Below, piece by piece: positions 12,595-19,516 of a stretch of DNA of 19,516 nucleotides. The position numbers were made by a program, and so were the translations under genes. This DNA comes from DASYYE01 sp035946955. GTDB taxonomy: Bacteria; Actinomycetota; Actinomycetes; Streptosporangiales; Streptosporangiaceae. Within the stretch, counting starts at the first letter, position 1, and each line of letters starts with the position of its first letter. The stretch spans positions 1-19,516 of the forward strand of contig DASYYE010000593.1 in assembly GCA_035946955.1 (NCBI GenBank), given 5' to 3'. The notes under the pieces were generated by a model that saw nothing but the letters and a program-made list of their open reading frames with translations, did no database searches and was not told the DNA's origin.

Positions 12595-15372
12595 ATGACT
12601 AGGATGCCGCACATGCGCAGAATTGGACGTTCATGGTGGGTTGTCGGCTCCGTCGCCGCAGCTACTCTCATCAGCACTGCCACACCCGCACTGGGCTCGT
12701 CCCATTCAGGCGGGTTCTCGTTGCAGCCGACCTACCAGGCGGACGACTTCGCCAGAGGCCAGGCCATGTTCATCCTCCCTGCGGGCGAGAACGGCCTGGT
12801 CAACGCGGCGGACCTCGCGCAGTTCGAGCACAACGGCCAGCGCCCACCCAATAGCCAGGACCAGCTGGCGCCGTATGAGAACCTCGAGTTCGGCTACCCC
12901 TCACTGACCGACTCCGCGCTGCACAACTACTACCTCGGCGAGTCCTTCGGCGTCAGCAGGAGCCAGATCACGCGCACCGAGCACCCATCGCCGGACGTGC
13001 CCGTCGTCATCTACCGCGACAAGAGCGACATCCCCCATATCTATGGGGCCACCAACCAGGCGATGGCCTTTGGCGCTGGGTATGCGCAGGCCGAGGACCG
13101 GCTGTTCCTCATGGACGTCCTGCGCCATTACGGCGCCGGGACTCTCAGCTCGTTCCTCGGGCCATCCTGCGCTGACGAGCAGATGGACTACGGCGAGATG
13201 CTGCTGGCCCCCTACACACCGGCCCAGGCGAACGCCCAGATCAACGACCTGCCAAAGGAGTACGGCTCGCAGGGTGCGCTCGCGCTGGGCATGATCCGCA
13301 GCTACGTGGCGGGCATCAACGCCTACATCGCCGCGGCGAAGACCAACCCCGCGCTCATGCCGGTCGAGTACTCGTTGACCCGCCAGCCACTGCAGCCGTG
13401 GACCCCGGCTAGCGTCGTGGCTGTCAGCAGCCTCATCGGCGGCATCTTCGGCGACGGCGGGGGCAGCGAGGTGCGCAACGCGGCCCTGCTCGACTACCTG
13501 CAGAAGCAGCTCGGCCAGACGAACGGCGCTACCGCCTTCACCGACTTCAAGGACCAGAACGACCCGGCCGCCCCCACGACCGTCGTTGACAAGTCGTTCC
13601 CCTACGAGATCCCCAAGCACGTCAACCCGGCCACGGTCGCCATGCCGGACGACCCATCGGCCCCGCTGGTCGGCGGTCCCACCGACACCACGCCGGGCTG
13701 CAAGACCATCACGCCGAACAAGGCCGGGCTGTCGATCATCGAGTCGATGCTGCGGTTCCCGGCCCAGATGAGCAACGCCCTGGTCGTCGGCGCCAGCCAC
13801 TCCTCTGATGGCCACCCGATCGCGGTCTTCGGCCCGCAGGTGTCGTACTTCGCCCCGGGCATCCTCATGCAGGAGGACATGCACTCCCCCGGCTACGCCG
13901 CCGAGGGGGCGTCCTTCCCGGGCACCGGCTTTGTCGAGCTGGGCCGCGGCGAAGACTATGCCTGGTCAGCCACGTCCGCCGGGACCGACATGACCGACCA
14001 GCGCCTCGAGCTGATCTGCAACCCCAACGGTGGCCCGGTGTCGCCGACCGGCACGTCCTACATGTTCGACGGCAAGTGCATCAACATGGTCAACGAGAGC
14101 TTCCCCGACGGGTCGGCGCTCACCCACAAGATGCACCTGACCGTGCACGGTGTCGTGCAGGGCTGGACCACCGCCCTGGGTGGCAAGCCCGTGGCCGTGG
14201 TCGACCAGCGCTCCACCTACAACCACGACGTGGACTCGGTGATCGGCTTCCTGCACTGGGGTGAGCCCGCGCTCACCGACAGCGCCCAGTCGTGGATGGT
14301 GGGCGCAAGCGAGGTCGACTACACGTTCAACTGGCTCTACGTGGACAACCGCGACATCGCCTACTACGTCAGCGGCCTGGACCCGGTCCGCCCGTCGTTC
14401 GTCGACCCCAACCTGCCAACCTGGGGCACAGGCGGGGCCGAATGGCTCGGCTTCCTGCCCAGCTCGAAGCATGTGCACGAGGTCAACCCGCCGCAGGGTT
14501 TCTTCGACAGCTGGAACAACAAGCCAGCGCCACTCTTCTCAGCCAACGACGGTCAGTTCGGCTACGGCCCGGTGTACCGCGTGCAGATGCTCACCATGCA
14601 GATCGAGCACCAGTTCGCGATCCACCACGGGAAGATCAACCGGGCGGACCTGGTGCAGAGGATGGAGACCGCTGCGAGCCAGGACCTCGACGGCCTGACG
14701 ATCCTGCCCGCGCTGCTCCAGGCGCTCCACGGCCGGCACGAACCGACCGGCGTCACCCAGATGCTGGCGGCGCTGAAGGCCTGGTACGCCACTGGCTCGC
14801 ACCGGCTCCTGTCCGCGCCGACCGACCAGCAGTACGAGCAGGCCGCTGCGGTGGCCATCATGGACCAGCTCACGCCCGCCGTGACCAGGGCCATCTTCGA
14901 CCCGTTGTTCGCGGCGGGCGGCACCTACCCGGGCGGGTACAACGTGTTCCCGATGGGCTTCGTGAACGAGCCCTACAACGACGGCGGCCACCTCGGCAGC
15001 GCCTATGACGGCGGCTGGGAGGGTTACACGGTCAAGGCCCTGGACCAGCTGATGGGCCAGCACGTGGCACAACCGTTCAGCCCCGTGGTGACCGCCAAGC
15101 TCTGTGGCACTGGCGGGCTCAGCGTCTGCGGCCCCGCCCTGGACGCTGCCCTCGAGTCCACCTACCAGGCGCTTGTGAAGGCCAACAAGGGTTCCACTAA
15201 CGTTGCCCTATGGACGGCCGATACCAACACCCAGGCCTTGGGAGAGACGATGCCGCAGTACGACGCGCTGGCCTTCCGGGCGCTGGGCATTCTCGGCCAG
15301 CCCGAGCTCCCCTGGCAGAACCGTCCCACTTTCCAGCAGGTGGTATCGTTCCCCTCCCACCGACCTCGCTGA
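12595..15372 (+). CDS. secreted penicillin acylase family protein (Ntn-hydrolase)
   Basis: A 925-residue proenzyme. The signal peptide is at about 7-35 (MRRIGRSWWVVGSVAAATLI, cleavage near LGSS). The alpha-subunit region shows VVIYRDKSDIPHIYGATNQA (137-156) and GAGYAQAEDRLFLMDVLRHY (160-179), hallmarks of the family. The beta subunit should start at Ser393 in QMSNALVVG, the N-terminal nucleophile freed by autocleavage; FVELGRGEDYAWSAT (446-460) and the Asn/Arg-bearing oxyanion region follow. Family members deacylate beta-lactams, acyl-homoserine lactones or lipopeptides; the substrate is not readable. It is longer than the typical 750-850 residues. Start uncertain: ATGs at 12595, 12604 and 12613 are in frame, none has a strong Shine-Dalgarno, and 12613 gives the most standard signal peptide. 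It stands alone between terminators. Confidence 0.93.
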   Translation: MTRMPHMRRIGRSWWVVGSVAAATLISTATPALGSSHSGGFSLQPTYQADDFARGQAMFILPAGENGLVNAADLAQFEHNGQRPPNSQDQLAPYENLEFGYPSLTDSALHNYYLGESFGVSRSQITRTEHPSPDVPVVIYRDKSDIPHIYGATNQAMAFGAGYAQAEDRLFLMDVLRHYGAGTLSSFLGPSCADEQMDYGEMLLAPYTPAQANAQINDLPKEYGSQGALALGMIRSYVAGINAYIAAAKTNPALMPVEYSLTRQPLQPWTPASVVAVSSLIGGIFGDGGGSEVRNAALLDYLQKQLGQTNGATAFTDFKDQNDPAAPTTVVDKSFPYEIPKHVNPATVAMPDDPSAPLVGGPTDTTPGCKTITPNKAGLSIIESMLRFPAQMSNALVVGASHSSDGHPIAVFGPQVSYFAPGILMQEDMHSPGYAAEGASFPGTGFVELGRGEDYAWSATSAGTDMTDQRLELICNPNGGPVSPTGTSYMFDGKCINMVNESFPDGSALTHKMHLTVHGVVQGWTTALGGKPVAVVDQRSTYNHDVDSVIGFLHWGEPALTDSAQSWMVGASEVDYTFNWLYVDNRDIAYYVSGLDPVRPSFVDPNLPTWGTGGAEWLGFLPSSKHVHEVNPPQGFFDSWNNKPAPLFSANDGQFGYGPVYRVQMLTMQIEHQFAIHHGKINRADLVQRMETAASQDLDGLTILPALLQALHGRHEPTGVTQMLAALKAWYATGSHRLLSAPTDQQYEQAAAVAIMDQLTPAVTRAIFDPLFAAGGTYPGGYNVFPMGFVNEPYNDGGHLGSAYDGGWEGYTVKALDQLMGQHVAQPFSPVVTAKLCGTGGLSVCGPALDAALESTYQALVKANKGSTNVALWTADTNTQALGETMPQYDALAFRALGILGQPELPWQNRPTFQQVVSFPSHRPR

Positions 15373-15386
15373 ATCCCCGCTGAAAA

Positions 15387-15436
15387 CCCTCCCACCGCCT
15401 CCGATGACTCCCCTCCCTGCGGGGGCGGTGGGAGGG
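15387..15436 (+). terminator. 13-bp stem hairpin after the acylase gene
   Basis: CCCTCCCACCGCC (15387-15399) is the exact reverse complement of 15424-15436, with a 24-base loop. It starts 15 bases after the acylase stop. No U-tract. It is followed 20 bases later by the palindrome at 15456. Confidence 0.6.
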
Positions 15437-15455
15437 CACAGCCCCAGGACCCAAT

Positions 15456-15503
15456 CAGTGGTTCAGTTTCTGGCCCTCCCAGGGGCCAGAAACTGAACCA
15501 CTG
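15456..15503 (+). terminator. 48-bp perfect palindrome, copy 2 of the repeated hairpin
   Basis: Arms 15456-15476 and 15483-15503 are exact reverse complements (21 bp) around a 6-base loop, TCCCAG. It aligns end to end with the minus-strand reading of 9124-9172. In the 21 shared pairs, three differ by double compensatory changes and one by a U-G/U-A change, and no pair is broken. It lies between the acylase and the ABC exporter, both on the plus strand. Confidence 0.75.
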
Positions 15504-15628
15504 TTGCTTGTACGGGGCCGCAGTGGGATGAGAGGGCCGGGCCGCGGCGTTACAGCCCTACGGGCACAGGCAGGGACGGAAGGGGCCGGTCCACGGACAG
15601 CAATGCAGCACGAGCCACCACCCTGGAA

Positions 15629-15652
15629 CCTGCCGACCCTGATGCCGGCAGG
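15629..15652 (+). promoter_or_regulatory. small hairpin covering the ABC gene ribosome binding site
   Basis: CCTGCCG (15629-15635) pairs with CGGCAGG (15646-15652) around a 10-base loop. The right arm contains the AGG that serves ATG 15659, so the stem could limit initiation. Could be coincidence in GC-rich DNA. Confidence 0.3.
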
Positions 15653-15658
15653 TCCGCC

Positions 15659-18600
15659 ATGGGTGGCCGAGACGGCTCCATGACTCCAACGCCCGCGCAG
15701 GGTGGCTGGTTGCTCAGGCTGACCAGGGCATGCTGGCGCTACCCCCGCAACGTCATCCTGTCGGTGGGTGGCACGCTGGTGGTCAGTGCGGTGGGCATCG
15801 CTATCCCGCTGGTCCAGCGTTCGATCGTGGACGACCTCGTCTCCCACGCGCGGCCGGTCATCTGGCCGCTGGCGGTGGCACTGCTGGGCGCGGCGGTACT
15901 CAACTTCTGCGGGCTCTACCTCCGCCGCTACCGGGCCGGCCAGCTCTCCCTGGACGTCCAGCACGACCTGCGCACGGCCATGCTGCGGTCGCTGTCACAC
16001 CTGGATGGCACCCGCCAGGACGAACTGCACACCGGGCAGATCGTCAGCCGCTCCATCTCCGACATCACCATGCTGCAGGCCGTGCTCGCCATGGTCCCGA
16101 TGCTGCTGGGCAGCGCCGCGCTGTTCGTCGGGTCGCTCATCGCCATGGCCCTGCTTGCGCCGTGGCTGACGCTGGTGGCGCTAGCGGTCGGGCCAGCGCT
16201 GTGGTTCATCTCGCTGGCCTCGCGGAACAGGCTGTTCCCGGCCAGCTGGGACGCACAGCAGAAGGCGGCCGACGTCGCCGGGACCGTCGAGGCGGCGGTG
16301 ACCGGGGTCCGTGTCGTCAAGGGCTTCGGGCAGGAGGAACGCGAAGTCGAGCGCCTGGAGGAGGCGAGCACCCGGCTGTACGCGGCGCGGGTCCGCGCGG
16401 TGCGGCTGATGGCCAGGTTCAACCCGGCGCTGCAGGCGGTGCCCGCGCTCGGCCAGGTGGGTGTGCTGGCGTTCGGCGGCTGGCTGGCCATGCGCGGAGA
16501 CATCACGCTGGGCACGTTCCTGGCCTTCTCCGCCTACCTGATGGCCATGGTCGGGCCCGTGCGTGCCCTGGCGAACTTCGTCACGGTCGGGCAGGAGGCC
16601 AGGGCCAGTGTGGAGCGGGTCTTCGAGGTCATCGATGCGGAGCCGGTGATCACCGACCGTCCGGGCGCTGCCGACCTGGGGCACAGTACCCCCAGCATCG
16701 ACTTCGACGACGTCCGGTTCGGCTACCTGCCGTCAGTACCGGTGCTTCGCGGGCTGTCGCTGCATGTCGCCCCAGGCGAGACGCTGGCGCTGGTCGGCAC
16801 GGCCGGGTCCGGGAAGTCCACCATCTCGCTGCTGCTCCCCCGCTTCTACGACGTGTCAGGTGGTGCGGTGCGGGTCGGCGGCCACGACGTGCGCGACCTG
16901 ACCCAGGACTCACTGCGTGCCGCGATCGGGCTGGTGATGGAGGACACGTTCCTGTTCTCCGACACGGTCAGCGCCAACATCGCGTTCGGCCGGCCCGACG
17001 CCACGCAGGAGCAGATCGAAGCGGCCGCCCGCGCCGCCGAGGCAGACGAGTTCATCGCGAACCTGCCGCAGGGATACGGCACAGTGGTCGGCGAGCAGGG
17101 GCTGACCCTGTCCGGTGGCCAGCGGCAGCGGGTCGCGCTCGCGCGTGCCCTCCTCACCGACCCCCGGATCCTGGTCCTCGACGACGCAACCTCAGCGGTG
17201 GACCCACGGATCGAAGCCGAGATCCACCAAACCCTGCAGCACCTGATGCGGGGCCGGACCACGCTGCTCATCGCGCACCGCCGGTCAACTCTGCGGCTCG
17301 CCGACCGGATCGCGGTCCTCGACGCGGGGCACCTCGCCGACACGGGCACCCACGAGGAACTGCTCGAACGCTGCCCGCTCTACCAGGCCCTGCTCTCCGG
17401 GCCCGCGGACAGTGCGGAAGGCCCCGGAGGTGACCCGGCCGCGAACGCGCTGGCGGAGACCGCTCCGGTACCGGGCGCAACGGTGAAGGAAACGAACGCC
17501 GCTGAACCAGCCAACCCCCTCGCGCCGGGCAGAGCCCTGGGCGGCGGGCGCGGGGCGGCATCCGGGGGGATGGGCAGGGCCATGCGCACCGGGAGCGGGG
17601 GCAGTCTCCTCGCCGGGATCCCTCCTTCGCCCGAACTCCTGGCCAAGGTCGACGCACTGCCCCCGGCGAACGAGGAGCCGGCCGTGGACCCGGCTGCCGC
17701 CCGTGCCGCCGACCCGCACTTCACGCTGTGGCGGCTGCTGCGGCCGTTCCTCATCGCGTTCACGGTCGGGCTGGTCCTCGACGCCCTGGACGCGGTGGCC
17801 AGCCTCGCGATGCCCGCGCTGGTCCGCAACGGCATCGACCACGGCGTGGCGACCCGTTCCCTGCACGCCATCGCCTTCGTTTCGGTCCTCGCCCTCGTCG
17901 TTGTCCTCGCGGACTGGGTGACCAATGCGGCCCAGGTCAATGTGGTGGGGCGCAATGGCGAACGGATCCTCTACATCCTGCGGGTGAAGATCTTCGCCCA
18001 CCTGCAGCGGCTCGGCCTGGACTACTACGAGCGTGAACTGTCGGGCCGGATCATGACGCGCATGACCACTGACGTGGACGCGCTGTCGTCGTTCCTGCAG
18101 ACCGGGCTCATCACCATGGTCAACTCGCTGCTGACCGTGGCCGGGGTCATGACCGCGCTGCTCATCATCAACCTGCCGCTCGGCCTCACGGTCGCGGCGG
18201 TGCTGCCGGTCACCGCCGTCATCACCGTGGTCTTCCAGCGGAAGTCGTCCCGCGCCTACTCCGACGCCCGCGAGAAGGTCAGCGCGGTCAACGCCGACCT
18301 CCAGGAGAACGTCGCCGGGCTGCGGGTGTCCCAGGCATTCCGGCGGGAGCGCTACAACCTGGACCGGTTCGCGGGCCGCAGTGATGCCTACCGCCGTTCG
18401 CGGCTGCGTGCCCAGCGCTACCTCGCGCTGTACTTCCCGTTCGTGCAGTCGCTGTCCACCGTCGCCAGCGCACTGGTCCTGCTGGTGGCCGCAGGGCAGA
18501 TGCGCAGCGGTGCGCTGTCAGCAGGTGCGCTCATCGCCTACCTGCTCTACATCGACATGCTGTTCTCCCCGGTGCAGCAGGTGTCACAGGTGTTCGACGG

Positions 18601-19444
18601 CTACCAGCAGGCCGCCGTCGGGCTGCGTCGCATCGGCGACACCTTGCGCACCCCGACCACCACCCCACAGGCGGCCCAGCCAGTCCCGGCACGGCGTGGC
18701 CAGGCCCGTATCGAACTGCGCGACGTCGGGTTCAGCTACCCAGGCGGGGTCGAGGCGCTGTCCGGCGTCACGCTGACCATCGAGCCCGGTGAGACCGTGG
18801 CCCTGGTGGGCCAGACCGGGGCCGGCAAGTCCACGCTCGTCAAGCTCGTCGCCAGGTTCTATGACGTGACGGCAGGGGCCGTCGTGGTGGACGGCACGGA
18901 CATCCGCCGCTACGACCTGACGGGGTACCGCGCCAGGATGGGTGTGGTGCCGCAGGAAGCCCACTTGTTCGAGGGCACGGTAGCAGAGGCGATCGCCTAT
19001 GGCCGCCCGGAGGCAACGCTCGCCGAGGTCCAGGCCGCGGCCCGGGCGGTGGGTGCGGCGCAGGCGATCGAGCGGCTGCCCGGTGGGTACGGCCACGAGG
19101 TCGCTGAGCGCGGCCGTAACCTGTCCGCTGGCCAGCGCCAGCTCGTCGCCCTGGCGCGCGCCTACCTGGTCGACCCTGACATCTTGTTGCTCGATGAGGC
19201 CACGGCCTCGCTCGACCTGGTGAGTGAGGCAGCGGTCACGGAAGCTGTCAAGAACCTCTCCGCACAGCGGACGACGATCGTGGTCGCGCACCGGCTCTCC
19301 ACCGCAGCCCGCGCCGACCGGATCGTGGTGCTGGAGGCCGGCCGGGTGGCCGAGGCCGGCACCCATGATGAGCTGCTCGCGATGGGCGGGGCCTACACGT
19401 CGCTGTGGGCCGCGTTCTCGGAGGGCGCGGCGCTGCCGGCCTGA
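15659..19444 (+). CDS. fused ABC exporter: two TMD-NBD halves in one polypeptide (Rv0194-like)
   Basis: A 1261-residue full-length type IV (ABCB-like) exporter. Half 1: membrane domain about 25-310, NBD about 346-580. A Gly/Pro/Ala-rich linker spans about 581-685. Half 2: membrane domain about 690-985, NBD about 1017-1255. NBD1 has Walker A GTAGSGKST (380-388), signature LSGGQ (484-488), Walker B LVLDD with Asp509 instead of the catalytic Glu, Glu428 instead of the Q-loop Gln, and His540. NBD2 has Walker A GQTGAGKST (1051-1059), Gln1099, signature LSAGQ (1155-1159), Walker B LLLDE with Glu1180, and His1211. So one ATP site is consensus and one degenerate, as in TM287/288-type heterodimers. 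M. tuberculosis Rv0194 is a known fused multidrug exporter of this layout; the substrate here is unknown. The start at ATG 15659 has AGG 7 bases upstream; Met8 is an alternative. Confidence 0.96.
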   Translation: MGGRDGSMTPTPAQGGWLLRLTRACWRYPRNVILSVGGTLVVSAVGIAIPLVQRSIVDDLVSHARPVIWPLAVALLGAAVLNFCGLYLRRYRAGQLSLDVQHDLRTAMLRSLSHLDGTRQDELHTGQIVSRSISDITMLQAVLAMVPMLLGSAALFVGSLIAMALLAPWLTLVALAVGPALWFISLASRNRLFPASWDAQQKAADVAGTVEAAVTGVRVVKGFGQEEREVERLEEASTRLYAARVRAVRLMARFNPALQAVPALGQVGVLAFGGWLAMRGDITLGTFLAFSAYLMAMVGPVRALANFVTVGQEARASVERVFEVIDAEPVITDRPGAADLGHSTPSIDFDDVRFGYLPSVPVLRGLSLHVAPGETLALVGTAGSGKSTISLLLPRFYDVSGGAVRVGGHDVRDLTQDSLRAAIGLVMEDTFLFSDTVSANIAFGRPDATQEQIEAAARAAEADEFIANLPQGYGTVVGEQGLTLSGGQRQRVALARALLTDPRILVLDDATSAVDPRIEAEIHQTLQHLMRGRTTLLIAHRRSTLRLADRIAVLDAGHLADTGTHEELLERCPLYQALLSGPADSAEGPGGDPAANALAETAPVPGATVKETNAAEPANPLAPGRALGGGRGAASGGMGRAMRTGSGGSLLAGIPPSPELLAKVDALPPANEEPAVDPAAARAADPHFTLWRLLRPFLIAFTVGLVLDALDAVASLAMPALVRNGIDHGVATRSLHAIAFVSVLALVVVLADWVTNAAQVNVVGRNGERILYILRVKIFAHLQRLGLDYYERELSGRIMTRMTTDVDALSSFLQTGLITMVNSLLTVAGVMTALLIINLPLGLTVAAVLPVTAVITVVFQRKSSRAYSDAREKVSAVNADLQENVAGLRVSQAFRRERYNLDRFAGRSDAYRRSRLRAQRYLALYFPFVQSLSTVASALVLLVAAGQMRSGALSAGALIAYLLYIDMLFSPVQQVSQVFDGYQQAAVGLRRIGDTLRTPTTTPQAAQPVPARRGQARIELRDVGFSYPGGVEALSGVTLTIEPGETVALVGQTGAGKSTLVKLVARFYDVTAGAVVVDGTDIRRYDLTGYRARMGVVPQEAHLFEGTVAEAIAYGRPEATLAEVQAAARAVGAAQAIERLPGGYGHEVAERGRNLSAGQRQLVALARAYLVDPDILLLDEATASLDLVSEAAVTEAVKNLSAQRTTIVVAHRLSTAARADRIVVLEAGRVAEAGTHDELLAMGGAYTSLWAAFSEGAALPA

Positions 19445-19449
19445 GGCGT

Positions 19450-19516
19450 TCCGTCCAGGGGCGGCCCGTCGCCCAATGGCTGTCCGTCCAGGGGCGGCCC
19501 GTCGCCCAATGGCTGT
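19450..19516 (+). repeat. 33-bp tandem direct repeat, at least two units, running off the window
   Basis: The unit TCCGTCCAGGGGCGGCCCGT plus 13 more bases occurs at 19450-19482 and again, identically, at 19483-19515; base 19516 begins a possible third unit. Each unit can fold GGGCG with CGCCC around a 6-base loop. It begins 5 bases after the ABC exporter stop, so it is non-coding here. Confidence 0.9.

Noticed and set aside
12901..13884. 327-codon minus-strand frame opposite the acylase
   Set aside because: Composition shadow of the acylase gene; no ribosome binding site and no recognisable domain.
9124..15503. The two palindromes as inverted terminal repeats of one transposon
   Set aside because: No transposase lies between them, the enclosed genes are ordinary chromosomal types, and each copy is itself a complete palindrome rather than one end.
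15730..17433. 567-codon plus-strand frame inside the ABC exporter
   Set aside because: It is an alternative frame of the exporter gene with Arg/Gly/Ala-rich nonsense content, and the true frame carries all ABC motifs.
19450..19516. CRISPR array at the right end
   Set aside because: The units are contiguous 33-bp direct repeats with no unique spacers.

Overview
The window reads as chromosomal DNA of a high-GC actinomycete. Real genes show strongly GC-biased third codon positions, GTG starts are common, some starts look leaderless, and the gene families are typical of Streptomyces-like or Streptosporangiales-like genomes: an ECF42 sigma factor with a DGPF partner, a SigE-type ECF, an XRE-TPR regulator with small satellite proteins, a secreted penicillin-acylase-family enzyme and a Rv0194-like fused ABC exporter. 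Genus cannot be fixed from the sequence. No rRNA, tRNA, CRISPR array, transposase or phage gene was seen.

Layout. 1-419 (-) is the start of a secreted repeat protein cut by the window edge. 565-1023 (+) is a RidA-family protein. 1208-2919 (+) is a DGPF/YCII protein followed two bases later by an ECF42 sigma factor with a C-terminal TPR-like domain. 2939-3195 looks like a frameshifted gene remnant. 3199-5254 (+) holds a 23-codon leader ORF, an XRE-TPR regulator and three small proteins, two of which look like diverged paralogues. 5255-5601 has no convincing gene. 5602-7583 (-) holds an SDR oxidoreductase and a YdbC-like aldo/keto reductase. 7849-8403 (+) is a GNAT acetyltransferase. 8442-9101 (-) is an FSH1-type serine hydrolase. 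9218-9625 (-) is a GlcG/HbpS-like protein, divergent from a LysR regulator at 9744-10667 (+). 10808-12308 (+) is a SigE-family ECF sigma factor with a single-pass membrane partner. 12595-15372 (+) is a large secreted Ntn-hydrolase of the penicillin acylase family. 15659-19444 (+) is one polypeptide containing two complete ABC exporter halves. A 33-bp tandem repeat runs off the right end.

Three themes connect the genes. First, there are two separate ECF signalling modules: ECF42 with DGPF, and SigE-like with a membrane protein. Second, several oxidoreductase, hydrolase and detoxification-type genes sit beside regulators. Third, the right half carries export and extracellular functions.

The most unusual signal is not a protein. 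Two nearly perfect 48-49 bp palindromes, at 9124-9172 and 15456-15503, share a core. They differ almost only by paired compensatory changes, and they lie in the same orientation relative to flanking transcription. They look like members of a dispersed intergenic hairpin family, possibly acting as terminators. No clearly new multi-gene system was found. The best candidates for undescribed biology are this hairpin family and the XRE-associated small-protein cluster.
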